A model generated the notes under the pieces. It saw nothing but the letters and a program-made list of their open reading frames with translations, was not told the origin of the DNA and ran no database searches. The position numbers were made by a program, and so were the translations under genes. Below, one piece after another: positions 38,900-52,781 of a DNA stretch of 64,000 bases. The stretch comes from Rutidosis leptorrhynchoides. Lineage: Eukaryota; Streptophyta; Magnoliopsida; Asterales; Asteraceae. Location: contig NC_092335.1 in assembly GCF_046630445.1 (NCBI RefSeq), forward strand, positions 542,305,001 to 542,369,000, written 5' to 3'. Within the stretch, counting starts at the first letter, position 1; each line of letters begins with the position of its first letter.

Positions 38900-40543
38900 G
38901 AGAAAATTGTGCGGATAGTCCCCGTGGTTTGTACCACCCAGCTTGGATAGATGAAGTTGCTGTTTTGAGTGTGGGTAGTCCTTGTGACTTAAAAGTGGAG
39001 CAAGGATAGTCCAGTTCACTAACACTGTTAATTTTTCCGTTAAAACTGAATCATGTGACAAGCATGTGATGGTATTTTTGTCATTTATCCTTCCTCATCC
39101 TTACTTATCTTGTTCATCCCTTTTCATTTTTTCTTCATCTTTAACCATTATATCATCTAGCCACAAATAAATTACAACACCCAAACAAATTAAATAACTG
39201 AACTCAAACACAAATAAATCTGCAACTTATTCTTCCCACATCAAACTCAATCCAAATTTAGAAAACCTTCTGTATTGATGTTCAAACTCAATCCAAATTA
39301 AATAACTTGTTCTTCCCACGTCAGATGCAAAAACCCAAAAACAATATGTATAAACCCAAAATCATGGGATTAAATTCGGTCGACATCAGGTGGTGGTCAT
39401 ATGCAAAAACCCAAAAACCCAAAATCATAAACGCAAACACTACATATCTAAACCATGGGATTAAATTCGATTTTTGTAAAGGGGCGATTCAATTTTCGAA
39501 CCCAATATGCAAAAACCCTCTGTTAAAAACCCTCTTCACAAACACAATATGCAAAAACCCAAAAACCCTAGCCGTTACTCAAAATTAAACATTATAAACC
39601 GAAACAAAATCCTAAATTCATAACCTCAAATTAAAACCCTAAATTGAGTTGTAATCAAACTTGCAGATCTGTAACCAAATTTACTTATTATTTTTATCCT
39701 TTTTAAAAGCACCAAACTAACTTATTTATATTTTTATTTTCATATTTAATCAAAGCAAATAAAGTATGAAAGAGACTGATTGTTCGGTGCTATTTATCAA
39801 AAAACCCAGATCTTGTATCAAGGTTTGAACCTTTATAACTACAATTCTGGTAATCGGAAAATATCAAAAATCGAAGCAAACCCTCCATCATTTTATCTTT
39901 GTTTCTTCCAGATCTAGTGCAACGAAGATGAATCAGAGATCGAAGTTTCAAACCTTGATTTGTATTAAAAGAAGGATTCGAAGCAAAAGAAGGATTTGTA
40001 TCAAACCTTGATTGAAGTTTCAAATATCGAAGATGAATCAGATCGAAGTTATAAATATTAAAAGAAGGATTTGTATTTATTTGTTTAGAATTGAAAAGAT
40101 GAAACGTAAAGTTAGTTTTTATGAATTTATTTATTTGTTTGTGATTTCCCCACAATTGACAAAGTGATTGAAAAGATGAATTTCATTAAATTATTTATTT
40201 GTTCGCGTATGATTTGTTTATGAATATATATAATTACATATTATATATTATATATAATTAATTTCTATTTCTATTTATATTTATTTATATTGTATTTATA
40301 TTTATTTATTAAATATAAATATAAATATAAATAATTGAGTTGATGAAACTCCTGTAAATGACAAAAATACCCTCACATGCTTGGCACATGATTCAGTTTT
40401 AACGGAAAAAATTAACAGTGTTAGTGAACTGGACTATCATTGCTCCACTTTTAAGTCACAAGGACTATCCACACTCAAAACAGCAACTTCGTCCATCCAA
40501 GCTGGGTGGTACAAACCACAGGGACTATCCGCGCAATTTTCTC
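38900..40543. mobile_element. Non-autonomous Mutator-like element (MULE), long TIRs
   Basis: Termini GAGAAAATTGTGCGG and CCGCGCAATTTTCTC start inverted repeats of about 188 bp (38900-39087 and 40355-40543). A perfect 9-bp target duplication TTATAATTA flanks it (38891-38899 and 40544-40552), the size typical of Mutator. The 1.27-kb interior has no transposase; it contains AT-rich sequence and short GAAGGATTTGTAT-type internal repeats. It ends 421 bp before the RALF start codon. Confidence 0.92.
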
Positions 40544-40811
40544 TTATAATTATCCGCAACATATGAGCTATATTCATAAAGTTTTTCGTCGTATTGAAGA
40601 AATAAAAGAAAGCTTTTTTCGCAGTTCATTTCAATGCAAATATAATATAATATAATTCATCTCAAATAATATAATATAATTTGAAAAAAGAACTTCTACT
40701 TAAACCAATTATACAAAAAGATGAAGGGGGGATAAGTTTACACTTAAAAGTTGAGGGTCAAAATGCAAGTATATTTCTAATTTCTCTCATCTGTCAACAA
40801 CACCTCTCTCC

Positions 40812-40818
40812 TTTAAAA
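40812..40818 (+). promoter_or_regulatory. Possible TATA-like element of the RALF gene
   Basis: TTTAAAA in a CT-rich context about 150 bp before the ATG. Weak; the only AT core at a plausible distance that I noticed. Confidence 0.25.
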
Positions 40819-40964
40819 CCTCCTTTTTGGATCCTTCACACCACCACTCATTCTGTTAACTCTTTTCATGTTATTTCCACAACCTTTTCACTTGAAAAAA
40901 AACTAGAGAGAGAAAACAAATTCAAACAAAAAAGGAACAGTTTCTGGAGAGAGAAACCCAAAAA

Positions 40965-41360
40965 ATGTTTAAATCCGCAAATATTCTCGTGATTTGCGCT
41001 GCAATCCTTACCATTCACATCTTCACACTCTCATTCCCAGCCGTTGATGCGTCTGGGGACCACTCTCTCTCCTGGATTCCGACCACCGCTTCCGGCTGCC
41101 GTGGATCTATGGCCGAATGTATAGCTGAAGGTGGAGATCTGAACATAAACGACAATGATGACGTGGATGAGTTTGCAATGGACAGTGAAATTAACAGGCG
41201 TATTTTAGCAACTAACAAGCGTTACATCAGTTACGGTGCGCTTAGTAGAAACAATGTTCCGTGTTCGAGACGTGGCGCGTCGTACTACAACTGCCGACGT
41301 GGCGCTCAAGCTAACCCTTACTCACGTGGTTGTAGCACAATCACTCGTTGCCGTCGATAA
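40965..41360 (+). CDS. Rapid alkalinization factor (RALF) peptide precursor
   Basis: 131 codons, single exon, the only clear host gene here. The preproprotein has a signal peptide (residues 1-30, hydrophobic core ILVICAAILTIHIF), a prodomain with acidic stretch and Cys45/Cys52, and the dibasic site RRIL at 78-81 that is cut by a subtilase (S1P type) in known RALFs. The mature part carries the receptor-binding YISYGAL (87-93) and four Cys (100, 110, 123, 129) that form two disulfides. It ends RGCSTITRCRR. RALFs are secreted and signal through FERONIA-type receptor kinases with LLG co-receptors, raising apoplastic pH and limiting cell growth. The length and YISY motif place it with the RALF1/22/23/33-like group; which member I cannot say. 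A MULE ends 421 bp upstream of the ATG and a hAT-like element begins 478 bp downstream. Confidence 0.97.
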   Translation: MFKSANILVICAAILTIHIFTLSFPAVDASGDHSLSWIPTTASGCRGSMAECIAEGGDLNINDNDDVDEFAMDSEINRRILATNKRYISYGALSRNNVPCSRRGASYYNCRRGAQANPYSRGCSTITRCRR

Positions 41361-41838
41361 ACGGTGTCGTTTTTTGGTTGTTCATGATATTTACTACATT
41401 ATTTTATTTATTGTTGTTATTATGTGAATTAAAATTAAATTCATATATTTAGTTTGATGATCATGATGATGGAAATTATATACGTTTTTTTATATTTATA
41501 CACAATATACTCCGTATATTATGATATATTATTAATATAATTAATATGAATAATGAATAATAATTTGATTTTATAATAATAATAATAATAATAATATAAT
41601 TATAATAATATCTGTATGTAATATTTGAAATCGTATATTTACTAATTTTATGTTTATATTATTTCTGGTGAGCTGTACAATGCTCGGTGATTGTGATTTA
41701 GCTGTATGTATGGTTGTATAGTTGCAAATAATATAATAGTACTTTAATGTAGTTGTACATAGTGTATTTTTGGTTTTTGTATAATTGGGGCATATACATA
41801 TTACGAAGTATATATATTTATTTACAATGTCTGAAAAT
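41361..41838. other. RALF 3' flank
   Basis: AT-rich 3' UTR and downstream sequence with a short (TAA)n run at about 41574-41596. Polyadenylation signals cannot be chosen among many AATAA-like words. Confidence 0.5.
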
Positions 41839-43284
41839 CAGTGGCGAGTTTAGGTGAACCCTTACGGGGTCCTGTGACACCACTAGTTTTTCGAGATCTA
41901 TCACAAATTTTTTTTTTTTTTTATAGGACACCACTAAATATAATAATGGGACCCCATAAATTTTTGGAGATTATAGTTTAATAGTTTCGACTAGTAAAGT
42001 GTTTGAAGTTAGCCCACTTATTATTTTTAGAATGAGCCATTGAATATAGTATATATAAAAATAAACAAACTCTTGTCAAATTTCAATTCTAATTATTTTT
42101 TACTTCTTTCTACATCACAATTTCTTATGGTTTCATCTTCAATCCTTCATCCTAGGATGTCAATAGATCTGATATGTATCGGGTGAGGGTAAGACCATAT
42201 CCATATCCATTTAGTTTTTATTCATTCATATTCATATTCATATCTATTTAAATTTAGTTCATCCATCTATATTCATATCTAGTAGATTAAATGGGTTTAT
42301 GGATATCCATTAGATATTTAAGAAATCCTATAATATTTTCAAATATATATAATGAAAACAAAAACGTTATATAACATGACATGATTTAAAATTCTTCCAC
42401 CAGAATGTGTAATATTTGTCTAAGAATGAACACAACTTTTTAAATTTACTATCAAACATATATTATGACAATTATGTGTGATTTTTATGTTGAAATATAC
42501 TCCCTCCGTCCCATCAGAAGTGTCCACTGTGACTTTTTCCAGTCTTCCTTATTCAACTTTGACTTTAGATATTTTTTGTTGGTATTATATAATACTTGAT
42601 GAAAGTTATATCAATGAAAACACAATTAAAACTCAATCCATTCATATAATTTTCATCAAATATTATATAACACGAACATAAATATTTATAGTCAAAGTTG
42701 ACAAATAAAGACTGTCAAAAGTCAAAGTGGACACTTCTGGTGGGACGGAGGTAGTATATGTTTTATTGTGAGTACTTATAGTGAATTCATTATATGGTTG
42801 CAAGTAAGATGTATGTGTAATGGTAAAGATATTTGTAATAGTTAAAGTATATGAATCTCATCACTCATCACTCATAATTATCTAACTTATTATTTTTAAA
42901 AAGTTAGAGGAAACTGCAATTTTACAGCTAATGTTAATGTTATGCGATTCATATTGATAATAAGTTGTAAAATTGCAATTTAAAATTATTATTGTAAAAT
43001 TGATATTGTATAGGCCATGAGTTAAAATATTATTGTAAAATTGCTATTGTATAGGCCATTGCTACTTTAAAACTGCTATTGTGAAATTGCTACTGTCTAT
43101 TCCATTAATTGCTACTGCATATGAACAATCTTATATTTTGCTAGTATTATTCAATTTTATGTTTATGTTTTTGGCCCGATCTGACCCGACCCGATTTGAC
43201 CCGACACATTCAATATTTTGTGCAAGAAAGTTATCGAATAAATTTTTGGGACCCCATTGGGTTTTGATCCTAGAATCGCCACTG
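41839..43284. mobile_element. Non-autonomous hAT-like element
   Basis: TIRs CAGTGGCGAGTTTAGG (left) and CCTAGAATCGCCACTG (right) match except for one position plus a small offset. Flanking 8-bp duplications are CTGAAAAT and CTGAAAAC, seven of eight identical. Eight-base duplications and CAGTGGCG-like ends fit hAT. No transposase ORF. A Stowaway MITE is nested inside. Confidence 0.8.
42500..42754. mobile_element. Stowaway (Tc1/mariner) MITE
   Basis: Starts CTCCCTCCGTCCC and ends GGGACGGAGGTAG, flanked by TA on both sides. It is about 255 bp with inverted arms throughout (AAGTGTCCACT at the left mirrored by AGTGGACACTT at the right). Confidence 0.95.
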
Positions 43285-43510
43285 CTGAAAACCCCCAATT
43301 GGGAGCTAAGGAACTTTAAGGGGGCGTTTGGTTCGTGGGATTTGGAGGAATTTGCATTTCAAATTCCTTGAAATCTGATGTTTGGTTGGAGGATTTGGTT
43401 GCAGAGATTTGCATTTCAAATCCCATGAAATCTCATAGATGAAGGATTTGAAAATCCTTTGTATATATGAGGGATTTGAAATCCCATGTTCTATGATTTT
43501 ACGTTTAAGA

Positions 43511-43690
43511 TTTACGTTTCGCGTTTACGTTTCGGGTTCGTGTTTCGGATTCGCTTTTCGGGTCCGCGTTTCGGGTTCGCGTTTCGGGTTCCGATTTTGG
43601 GTTCGCGTTTCGAGTTCGCGTTTCAGGTTCACATTTCGATTTTGGGCTTGCATTTTGCGACCGCGTTCCAGTTTCGGGTTCGCGTTACAA
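43511..43690 (+). repeat. TTCGGGTTCGCGTTT minisatellite
   Basis: About ten imperfect 15-18 bp units (TTCGGGTTCGCG variants) inside the MITE. They create Phe/Arg/Gly-rich ORFs that are not genes. Confidence 0.85.
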
Positions 43691-43784
43691 ATTCTGAGAT
43701 TTAAAAACCTAAAACTAAACAGAAGATAATATTTTAAATCCCGGGATTTCAAATCCTGTGGGATTTCAAATCCCATGGAATTTC

Positions 43785-45734
43785 TGTAGCGACCCGACAA
43801 AATCGTCATTGACAGCGCCGTCTACTTAGGTCCCGTTACGTGGTCATAAGCCTTTAAAATAACGTTTGACCAAAGATATGTCGCATTCATTTCAAATGTA
43901 AGAGTGTTTCAAAGTTTACAAGAATTGTTCAACCAAAAGTTACGATACTAAGTTATAAGTACACTTGAAACCTATACGACACAATTTTAGATAAAGTCAA
44001 AAGACGCTCCATGCATGCATGTATACTTGACATCCAAGCAAATATCAAAAGTAATGAGCGGAAGCATGTATCACAAAACGTTCAAGGACCTGAGAAAAAC
44101 ATAGAAATCTGTCAACGAAAACGTTGGTGAAATCATAGGTTTAAGTAAGTAAGTACAAATGAACTACAAGATTTATATCATTGAAATAATAGTTATCCAT
44201 TCCAAAAATTGTTATCACGAGCACCCAATTATCAAGGCTTAACATTCCTTCCATAGAACCCCATCACAATAGTGTTAGAACATACACTGTTTCTCGAAAA
44301 TATATTTCATTCGTAGACGGTAGCGAACCGTCTGAATGAGGGTTTGTCAAACCCATATGGATCCATACAACATAAGTTCTCGCTTACACTAGGCAAGTGT
44401 AAATAATGATAATCGAATTGTGGATTTTGTTCTAAACTCGTATGTAGAATGTTTGTTTTCCTGTACTTGTGTTCACTTAGTAAAAAGAAACGTTTATGTT
44501 TTCTCATCCCAAATGTAAGTTCAAAAGAGTAAAAGTGGGACTATGATCTCACCTTGAGTGCACGTATGTAAAAGTACTTCAACAAGTAAACGTGTGCAAG
44601 AATGAATGCTAGTCTTCACCTAAACAAATAGGTTTGTATCAATATCGGTAAACACGGTCGGTCAAAGTGTTCAATTAGTCCTATGGCTCGTTACGACTCG
44701 ATTACTATAGCATGTGAGTCAAGTTGTCACGTTTCATGCAAGATACAAGTATAAAAGCATGTTAGAACGATTGTACAAACATTTGGTTAAGTTTGGTTAA
44801 AAGTCAACTTTGGTCCGGTCAAAGTCAACGAAAAAGTCAACACGTTCGGGTCGGGTCCCGAACTATTTTTCTGAGGTTTTTATTCATATATAAGCATGTT
44901 AGAACAAGTTACATGTGAATCGGAGGTGCGTAGCATAGCAAGCTTTTTCGAAATTTGACAAAGTAGGTCAGAAGCCAAACACGGCAAATGCCGCGCCGCG
45001 ACCAAGGAGGGCCGCGCCGCGACATATAACGTGGTCTGGTGCCTGGTCAGTTTCAATTGTTCAAGTCAAAATTCAATCTTCAATTTAGCACAATTCACAA
45101 ACCGTAAACACTTAGAACACGTATCTTATATCATTGGAAAGGTAATTTGACAAGGAACACAACTAAACACGCTTCATCAATCGAAAACATCATTTGCAAT
45201 TATCGATTTTCCAATTTAAATGATCAATTAATGCTCATCATTAAGGCTTCAATTTCATAAATGCACAATTATGATTTGAGAATTAAATGCACACATGTGA
45301 TACGCCGTTTCGTAGATAATTACGCATACAATGAAACTAAACACTTACCAACAACAATTCATGGCATTCAATGCATTAAATGTTCACATTTAGTTCTATC
45401 AAACCCTAACCAACATCACCAAAATCAATAATCAAGTTTATGAAGTTTTCTAAAACAACCTACACATCAAATTAAAGCTAGTGATACTAGTAACACAATT
45501 AAAACATGCACCTATAACATTTAACAACATTCAAGCAACCAAATCACCAAATCAAACATACCAAAATTCAAGTTCATGCTAGTTGCTTAAAATAACGAGA
45601 TCGAACATATAAACCACATATTCATGTTAGACTTGAACCATAGACACTAATTAACACTTTTACAAGTAAAAATCATCAAGAACACAAAATCTAGTGATTT
45701 TAGAAAGTTACCCAAATGAGAAGTAATCGGTATG
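43785..45734 (-). repeat. E4 3' LTR, U5-side piece
   Basis: Continues at 58861-59212 after E3; total LTR about 2.3 kb. The coding-strand start is TGTAACATCCCG at 59212. It holds two short GC-rich words (GCCGCGCCGCG type, about 44990-45025) in otherwise AT-rich sequence. Confidence 0.85.
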
Positions 45735-48700
45735 TGAAATGTCCCGTTCTTATTGATTAAAAACGTTTCATATTAATTGATTTCGTTGCGAGGTTTTGAC
45801 CTCTATATGAGACGTTTTTCAAAGACTGCATTCATTTTTAAAACAAACCATAATCTTTATTTTATAAATGAAGGTTTAAAAAGCTTTACGTAGATTATCA
45901 AATAATGATAATCTAAAATATCCTGTTTACACACGACCATTACATAATGGTTTACAATACAAATATGTTACATCGAAATCAGTTTCTTGAATGCAGTTTT
46001 TACACAATATCATACAAACATGGACTCCAAATCTTGTCCTTATTTTAGTATGCAACAGCGGAAGCTCTTAATATTCACCTGAGAATAAACATGCTTTAAA
46101 CGTCAACAAAAATGTTGGTGAGTTATAGGTTTAACCTATATATATCAAATCGTAACAATAGACCACAAGATTTCATATTTCAATACACATCCCATACATA
46201 GAGATAAAAATCATTCATATGGTGAACACCTGGTAACCGACATTAACAAGATGCATATATAAGAATATCCCCATCATTCCGGGACACCCTTCGGATATGA
46301 TATAAATTTCGAAGTACTAAAGCATCTGGTACTTTGGATGGGGTTTGTTAGGCGCAATAGATCTATCTTTAGGATTCGCATCAATTAGGGTGTCTGTTCC
46401 CTAATTCTTAGATTACCAGACTTAATAAAAAGGGGCATATTCGATTTCGATAATTCAACCATAGAATGTAGTTTCACGTACTTGTGTCTATTTTGTAAAT
46501 CATTTATAAAACCTGCATGTATTCTCATCCCAAAAATATTAGATTTTAAAAGTGGGACTATAACTCACTTTCACAGATTTTTACTTCGTCGGGAAGTAAG
46601 ACTTGGCCACTAGTTGATTCATGAACCTATAACAATATATACATATATATCAAAGTATGTTCAAAATATATTTACAACACTTTTAATATATTTTGATGTT
46701 TTAAGTTTATTAAATCAGCTGTCCTCGTTAGTAACCTACAACTAGTTGTCCACAGTTAGATATACAGAAATAAATCGATAAATATTATCTTGAATCAATC
46801 CACGACCCAGTATATACGTATCTCAGTATTGATCACAACTCAAACTATACATATTTTGGAATCAACCTCAACCCTGTATAGCTAACTCCAACATTCACAT
46901 ATAGAGTGTCTATGGTTGTTCCGAAATATATATAGATGTGTCGACATGATAGGTCGAGACATTGTATACGTGTCTATGGTATCTCAAGATTACATAATAT
47001 ACAATACAAGTTGATTAAGTTATGGTTGGAATAGATTTGTTACCAATTTTCATGTAGCTAAAATGAGAAAAATTATCCAATCTTGTTTTACCCATAACTT
47101 CTTCATTTTAAATCCGTTTTGAGTGAATCAAATTGATATGGTTTCATATTGAACTCTATTTTATGAATCTAAACAGAAAAAGTATAGGTTTATAGTCGGA
47201 AAAATAAGTTACAAGTCATTTTTGTAAAGGTAGTCATTTCAGTCGAAAGAACGACGTCTAGATGACCATTTTAGAAAACATACTTCCACTTTGAGTTTAA
47301 CCATAATCTTTGGATATAGTTTCATGTTCATAATAAAAATCATTTTCTCAGAATAACAACTTTTAAATCAAAGTTTATCATAGTTTTTAATTAACTAACC
47401 CAAAACAGCCCGCGGTGTTACTACGACGGCGTAAATCCGGTTTTACGGTGTTTTTCGTGTTTCCAGGTTTTAAATCATTAAGTTAGCATATCATATAGAT
47501 ATAGAACATGTGTGTAGTTAATTTTAAAAGTCAAGTTAGAAGGATTAACTTTTGTTTGCGAACAAGTTTAGAATTAACTAAACTATGTTCTAGTGATTAC
47601 GAGTTTAAACCTTCGAATAAGATAGTTTTATATATATGAATCGAATGATGTTATGAACATCATTACTACCTCAAGTTTAGTAGGTAAACCTACTGGAAGT
47701 GACAAGAAATGATCTAGCTTCAAAGGATCTTGGATGGCTTGAAAGTTCTTGAAGTAGGATCATGACACAAAAACAAGTTCAAGTAAGATTTTTACTCGAA
47801 TTAAGATAGTTTATAGTTATAGAAATTGAATCAAAGTTTGAATATGAATATTACCTTGAATAAGAAAGATAACCTACTGTATATAACAAAGGTTTCTTGA
47901 TCTTAGATGATTACTTGGAATGGATTAGAAAGCTTGGAAGTAAATTAGTAAACTTGAAGGGATTTTTGAAGTGTTCTTGAAGTGTTCTTCCTATGATGAT
48001 TATAGCTTGATTCTTGAAGTGATTTTTGATGAAGATGATGATTAACTACTGGAAAAATACGTTCATAATAGTGTGTGTGTGTTGAGAGAGAATTAGAAAG
48101 AGAATTGGAAGTGAAATGGAGTGAATGATGAGTGGTAATTGGTGAGTGGTGAGTGGGGTTAAAAGGAGTTCTAGTTAGTTGACTAGCTCATGGTAGAAGT
48201 TAAAATTGATTAGTAATACATGACATAATCAAGAGTGGAATCCCATGCCAGTTCCTATTGGTATATACCCATAGTAAGTATGTTTTGAAGCTGTGTATAA
48301 TACGGGTAAAAATACGACTAGAATTCTTGATGAAAGAAAAGAATGGGAAAGTAACTGTAACCATTTTCGTTAAGTATGAGTGTTTTGATATATGTCTTGA
48401 AGTCTTCCAAAAGTATTTTAATACATCTAAATACACTACATGTATATACATTTTAACTGAGTCGTTAAGTCATCGTTAGTCGTTACATGTAAGTGTTGTT
48501 TTGAAACCTTTAAGTTAACGATCTCAATTAATGTTGTTAACCCATTGTTTATTATATCTAATGAGATGTTAAATTATTATATTATCATGATATTATGATA
48601 TATTAATATATCTTAATATGATATATATACATTTAAATGTCGTTACAACGATAATCGTTACATATATGTCTCGTTTCGAAATCCTTAAGTTAGTAGTCTT

Positions 48701-48985
48701 GTTTATATGTATATAACTCATTGTTAATATACTTATGGAGATAATTACTTATCATAATCTCATGTTAACCATATGTATATCCATATATATATCATCATGT
48801 AGTTTTTACAAGTTTTAACGTTCGTGAATCGCCGGTCAACTTGGGTGGTCAATTGTCTATATGAAACATATTTCAATTAATCAAGTCTTAACAAGTTTGA
48901 TTGCTTAACATGTTGGAAACATTTAATCATCTAAATATCAATCTCAATTAATATATATAAACATGGAAAAGTTCGGGTCACTACA
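45735..48985 (-). repeat. E3 3' LTR
   Basis: Partner of 55604-58855. Coding-strand start TGTAGTGACCCGAAC, end GGGACATTTCA. Small ORFs near 48200-48479 recur in both copies and have no domain. Confidence 0.93.
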
Positions 48986-49003
48986 GTACCTACCCGTTAA
49001 ATA
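48986..49003 (-). other. E3 polypurine tract
   Basis: The minus strand reads TATTTAACGGGTAGGTAC before the 3' LTR. Confidence 0.7.
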
Positions 49004-49020
49004 AATTTTGTCCCGAAATT

Positions 49021-52000
49021 TTAAGCTGTTGAAGGTGTTGACGAATCTTCTGGAAATAGATGCGGGTATTTCTTCTTCATCTGATCTTCACGCTCCCAGG
49101 TGAACTCGGGTCCTCTACGAGCATTTCATCGAACCTTAACAATTGGTATCTTGTTTTGCTTAAGTCTTTTAACCTCACGATCCATTATTTCGACGGGTTC
49201 TTCGATGAATTGAAGTTTTTCGTTGATTTGGATTTCATCTAACGGAATAGTGAGATCTTCTTTAGCAAAACATTTCTTCAAATTCGAGACGTGGAAAGTG
49301 TTATGTACAGCCGCGAGTTGTTGAGGTAACTCAAGTCGGTAAGCTACTGGTCCGACACGATCAATAATCTTGAATGGTCCAATATACCTTGGATTTAATT
49401 TCCCTCGTTTACCAAATCGAACAACGCCTTTCCAAGGTGCAACTTTAAGCATGACCATCTCTCCAATTTCAAATTCTATATCTTTTCTTTTAATGTCAGC
49501 GTAGCTCTTTTGTCGACTTTGGGCGATTTCAACCGTTGTTGAATTTGGATGATCTTCTCGGTAGTTTCTTGTATAATCTCCGGACCCGTAATCTGTCTAT
49601 CCCCCACTTCACTCCAACAAATCGGAGACCTGCACTTTCTACCATAAAGTGCTTCAAACGGCGCCATCTCAATGCTTGAATGGTAGCTGTTGTTGTAGGA
49701 AAATTCTGCTAACGGTAGATGTCGATCCCAACTGTTTCCGAAATCAATAACACATGCTCGTAGCATGTCTTTAAGCGTTTGTATCGTCCTTTCGCTCTAC
49801 CCATCAGTTTGTGGATGATAGGCAGTACTCATGTCTAGACGAGTTCCTAATGCTTGCTGTAATGTCTGCCAGAATCTTGAAATAAATCTGCCATCCCTAT
49901 CAGAGATAATAGAGATTGGTATTCCATGTCTGGAGACGACTTCCTTCAAATACAGTCGTGCTAACTTCTCCATCTTGTCATCTTCTCTTATTGGTAGGAA
50001 GTGTGCTGATTTGGTGAGACGATCAACTATTACCCAAATAGTATCAAAACCACTTGCAGTCCTTGGCAATTTAGTGATGAAATCCATGGTAATGTTTTCC
50101 CATTTCCATTTCGGGATTTCGGGTTGTTGAAGTAGACCTGATGGTTTCTGATGCTCAGCTTTGACCTTAGAACACGTCAAACATTCTCCTACGTATTTAG
50201 CAACATCGGCTTTCATACCCGGCCACCAAAAATGTTTCTTGAGATCCTTGTACATCTTCCCCGTTCCAGGATGTATTGAGTATCTGGTTTTATGAGCTTC
50301 TCTAAGTACCATTTCTCTCATATCTCCAAATTTTGGTACCCAAATCCTTTCAGCCCTATACCGGGTTCTGTCTTCCCGAATATTAAGATGCTGCTCCGAT
50401 CCTTTGGGTATTTCATCCTTTAAATTTCCTTCTTTTAAAACTCCTTGTTGCGCCTCCCTTATTTGAGTAGTAAGGTTATTATGAATCATTATATTCATAG
50501 ATTTTACTCGAATGGGTTCTCTGTCCTTCCTGCTCAAGGCATCGGCTACCACATTTGCCTTCCCCGGGTGGTAACGAATCTCAAAGTCGTAATCATTCAA
50601 CAATTCAATCCACCTACGCTGCCTCATATTCAGTTGTTTCTGATTAAATATGTGTTGAAGACTTTTGTGGTCGGTATATATAATACTTTTGACCCCATAT
50701 AAGTAGTGCCTCCAAGTCTTTAATGCAAAAACAACCGCGCCTAATTCCAAATCATGCGTCGTATAATTTTGCTCGTGAATCTTCAATTGTCTAGACGCAT
50801 AAGCAATCACCTTCGTTCGTTGCATTAATACACAACCGAGACCTTGCTTTGATGCATCACAATAAATCACAAAATCATCATTCCCTTCAGGCAATGACAA
50901 TATAGGTGCCGTAGTTAGCTTTTTCTTCAATAACTGAAACGCTTTCTCTTGTTCATCATTCCATTCAAATTTCTTCCCTTTATGCGTTAATGCAGTCAAG
51001 GGTTTTGCTATTCTGGAAAAGTCTTGGATGAACCTTCTGTAGTAACCAGCTAGTCCTAAAAACTGGCGTATGTGTTTCGGAGTTTTCGGGGTTTCCCACT
51101 TTTCAACAGTTTCTATCTTTGCCGGATCCACCTTAATACCTTCTTTGTTCACTATGTGACTGAGGAATTGAACTTCTTCCAACCAAAATGCACACTTTGA
51201 AAACTTAGCGTACAATTCTTCCTTCCTCAATACTTCTAACACCTTTCTCAAATGTTCACCGTGTTCTTGGTCATTCTTTGAGTAAATAAGTATGTCATCA
51301 ATGAAAACAATGACAAACTTGTCAAGGTATGGTCCACACACTCGGTTCATAAGGTCCATGAACACAGCTGGTGCATTAGTTAAACCAAATGGCATGACCA
51401 TAAACTCGTAATGACCGTAACGTGTTCTGAAAGCAGTCTTTGGAATATCATCTTCTTTCACCCGTATTTGATGATACCCGGAACGTAAGTCAATCTTTGA
51501 ATAAACAGACGAGCCTTGTAGTTGATCAAATAAGTCGTCGATTCTCGGTAGTGGGTAACGGTTCTTGATGGTAAGTTCGTTCAACTCTCGGTAGTCGATA
51601 CACAACCTGAATGTACCATCTTTCTTCTTGACAAACAAAACAGGAGCTCCCCACGGTGATGTGCTTGGTCGAATGAAACCACGCTCTAAAAGTTCTTGTA
51701 ATTGGCTTTGCAGTTCTTTCATCTCGCTGGGTGCGAGTCTGTAAGGAGCACGAGCTATTGGTGCAGCTCCTGGTGCAAGATCTATTTGAAATTCAACGGA
51801 TCGATGTGGGGGTAATTCCGGTAATTCTTTCGGAAATACATCGGGAAATTCTTTTTCGACGGGAACATCATTGATGCTCTTTTCTTCAGTTTGTACTTTC
51901 TCGACGTGTGCTAGAACAGCATAACAACCTTTTCTTATTAGTTTTTGTGCCTTCAAATTACTAATAAGATGTAGCTTCGTGTTGCCCTTTTCTCCGTACA

Positions 52001-52731
52001 CCATTAAGGGTTTTCCTTTTTCTCGTATAATGCGAATTGCATTTTTGTAACAAACGATCTCTGCTTTCACTTCTTTCAACCAGTCCATACCGATTATCAC
52101 ATCAAAACTCCCTAACTCTACTGGTATCAAGTCAATCTTAAATGTTTCGCTAACCAGTTTAATTTCTCGATTCCGACATATATTATCTGCTGAAATTAAT
52201 TTACCATTTGCTAATTCGAGTAAAAATTTACTATCCAAAGGCGTCAATGGACAACTTAATTTAGCACAAAAATCTCTACTCATATAGCTTCTATCCGCAC
52301 CCGAATCAAATAAAACGTAAGCAGATTTATTGTCAATAAGAAACGTACCCGTAACAAGCTCCGGGTCTTCCTGTGCCTCTGCCGCATTAATATTGAAAAC
52401 TCTTCCGCGGCCTTGTCCATTCGTGTTCTCCTGGTTCGGGCAATTTCTAATAATGTGGCCCGGTTTTCCACATTTATAACAAACTACATTGGCATAACTT
52501 GCTCCGACACTACTTGCTCCGCCATTACTCGTTCCGACACCATTTGTTCCTTTCGTTCTATTAACCCCTGGTCCGTAGACCTCACACTTCGCCGCGCTAT
52601 GACCATTTCTTTTACACTTGTTGCAAAATTTGGTGCAGAACCCCGAGTGATACTTTTCACACCTTTGGCATAGCTGCTTCTGATTGTTGTTGTTGTTGCG
52701 GTTATTATTATTGTTGGGATGATTGTTGTAG

Positions 52732-52781
<50 letters not shown>

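Noticed and set aside
43439..43729. Phe/Arg/Gly-rich ORFs around 43440-43800
   Set aside because: Produced by the TTCGGGTTCGCG minisatellite in the MITE.
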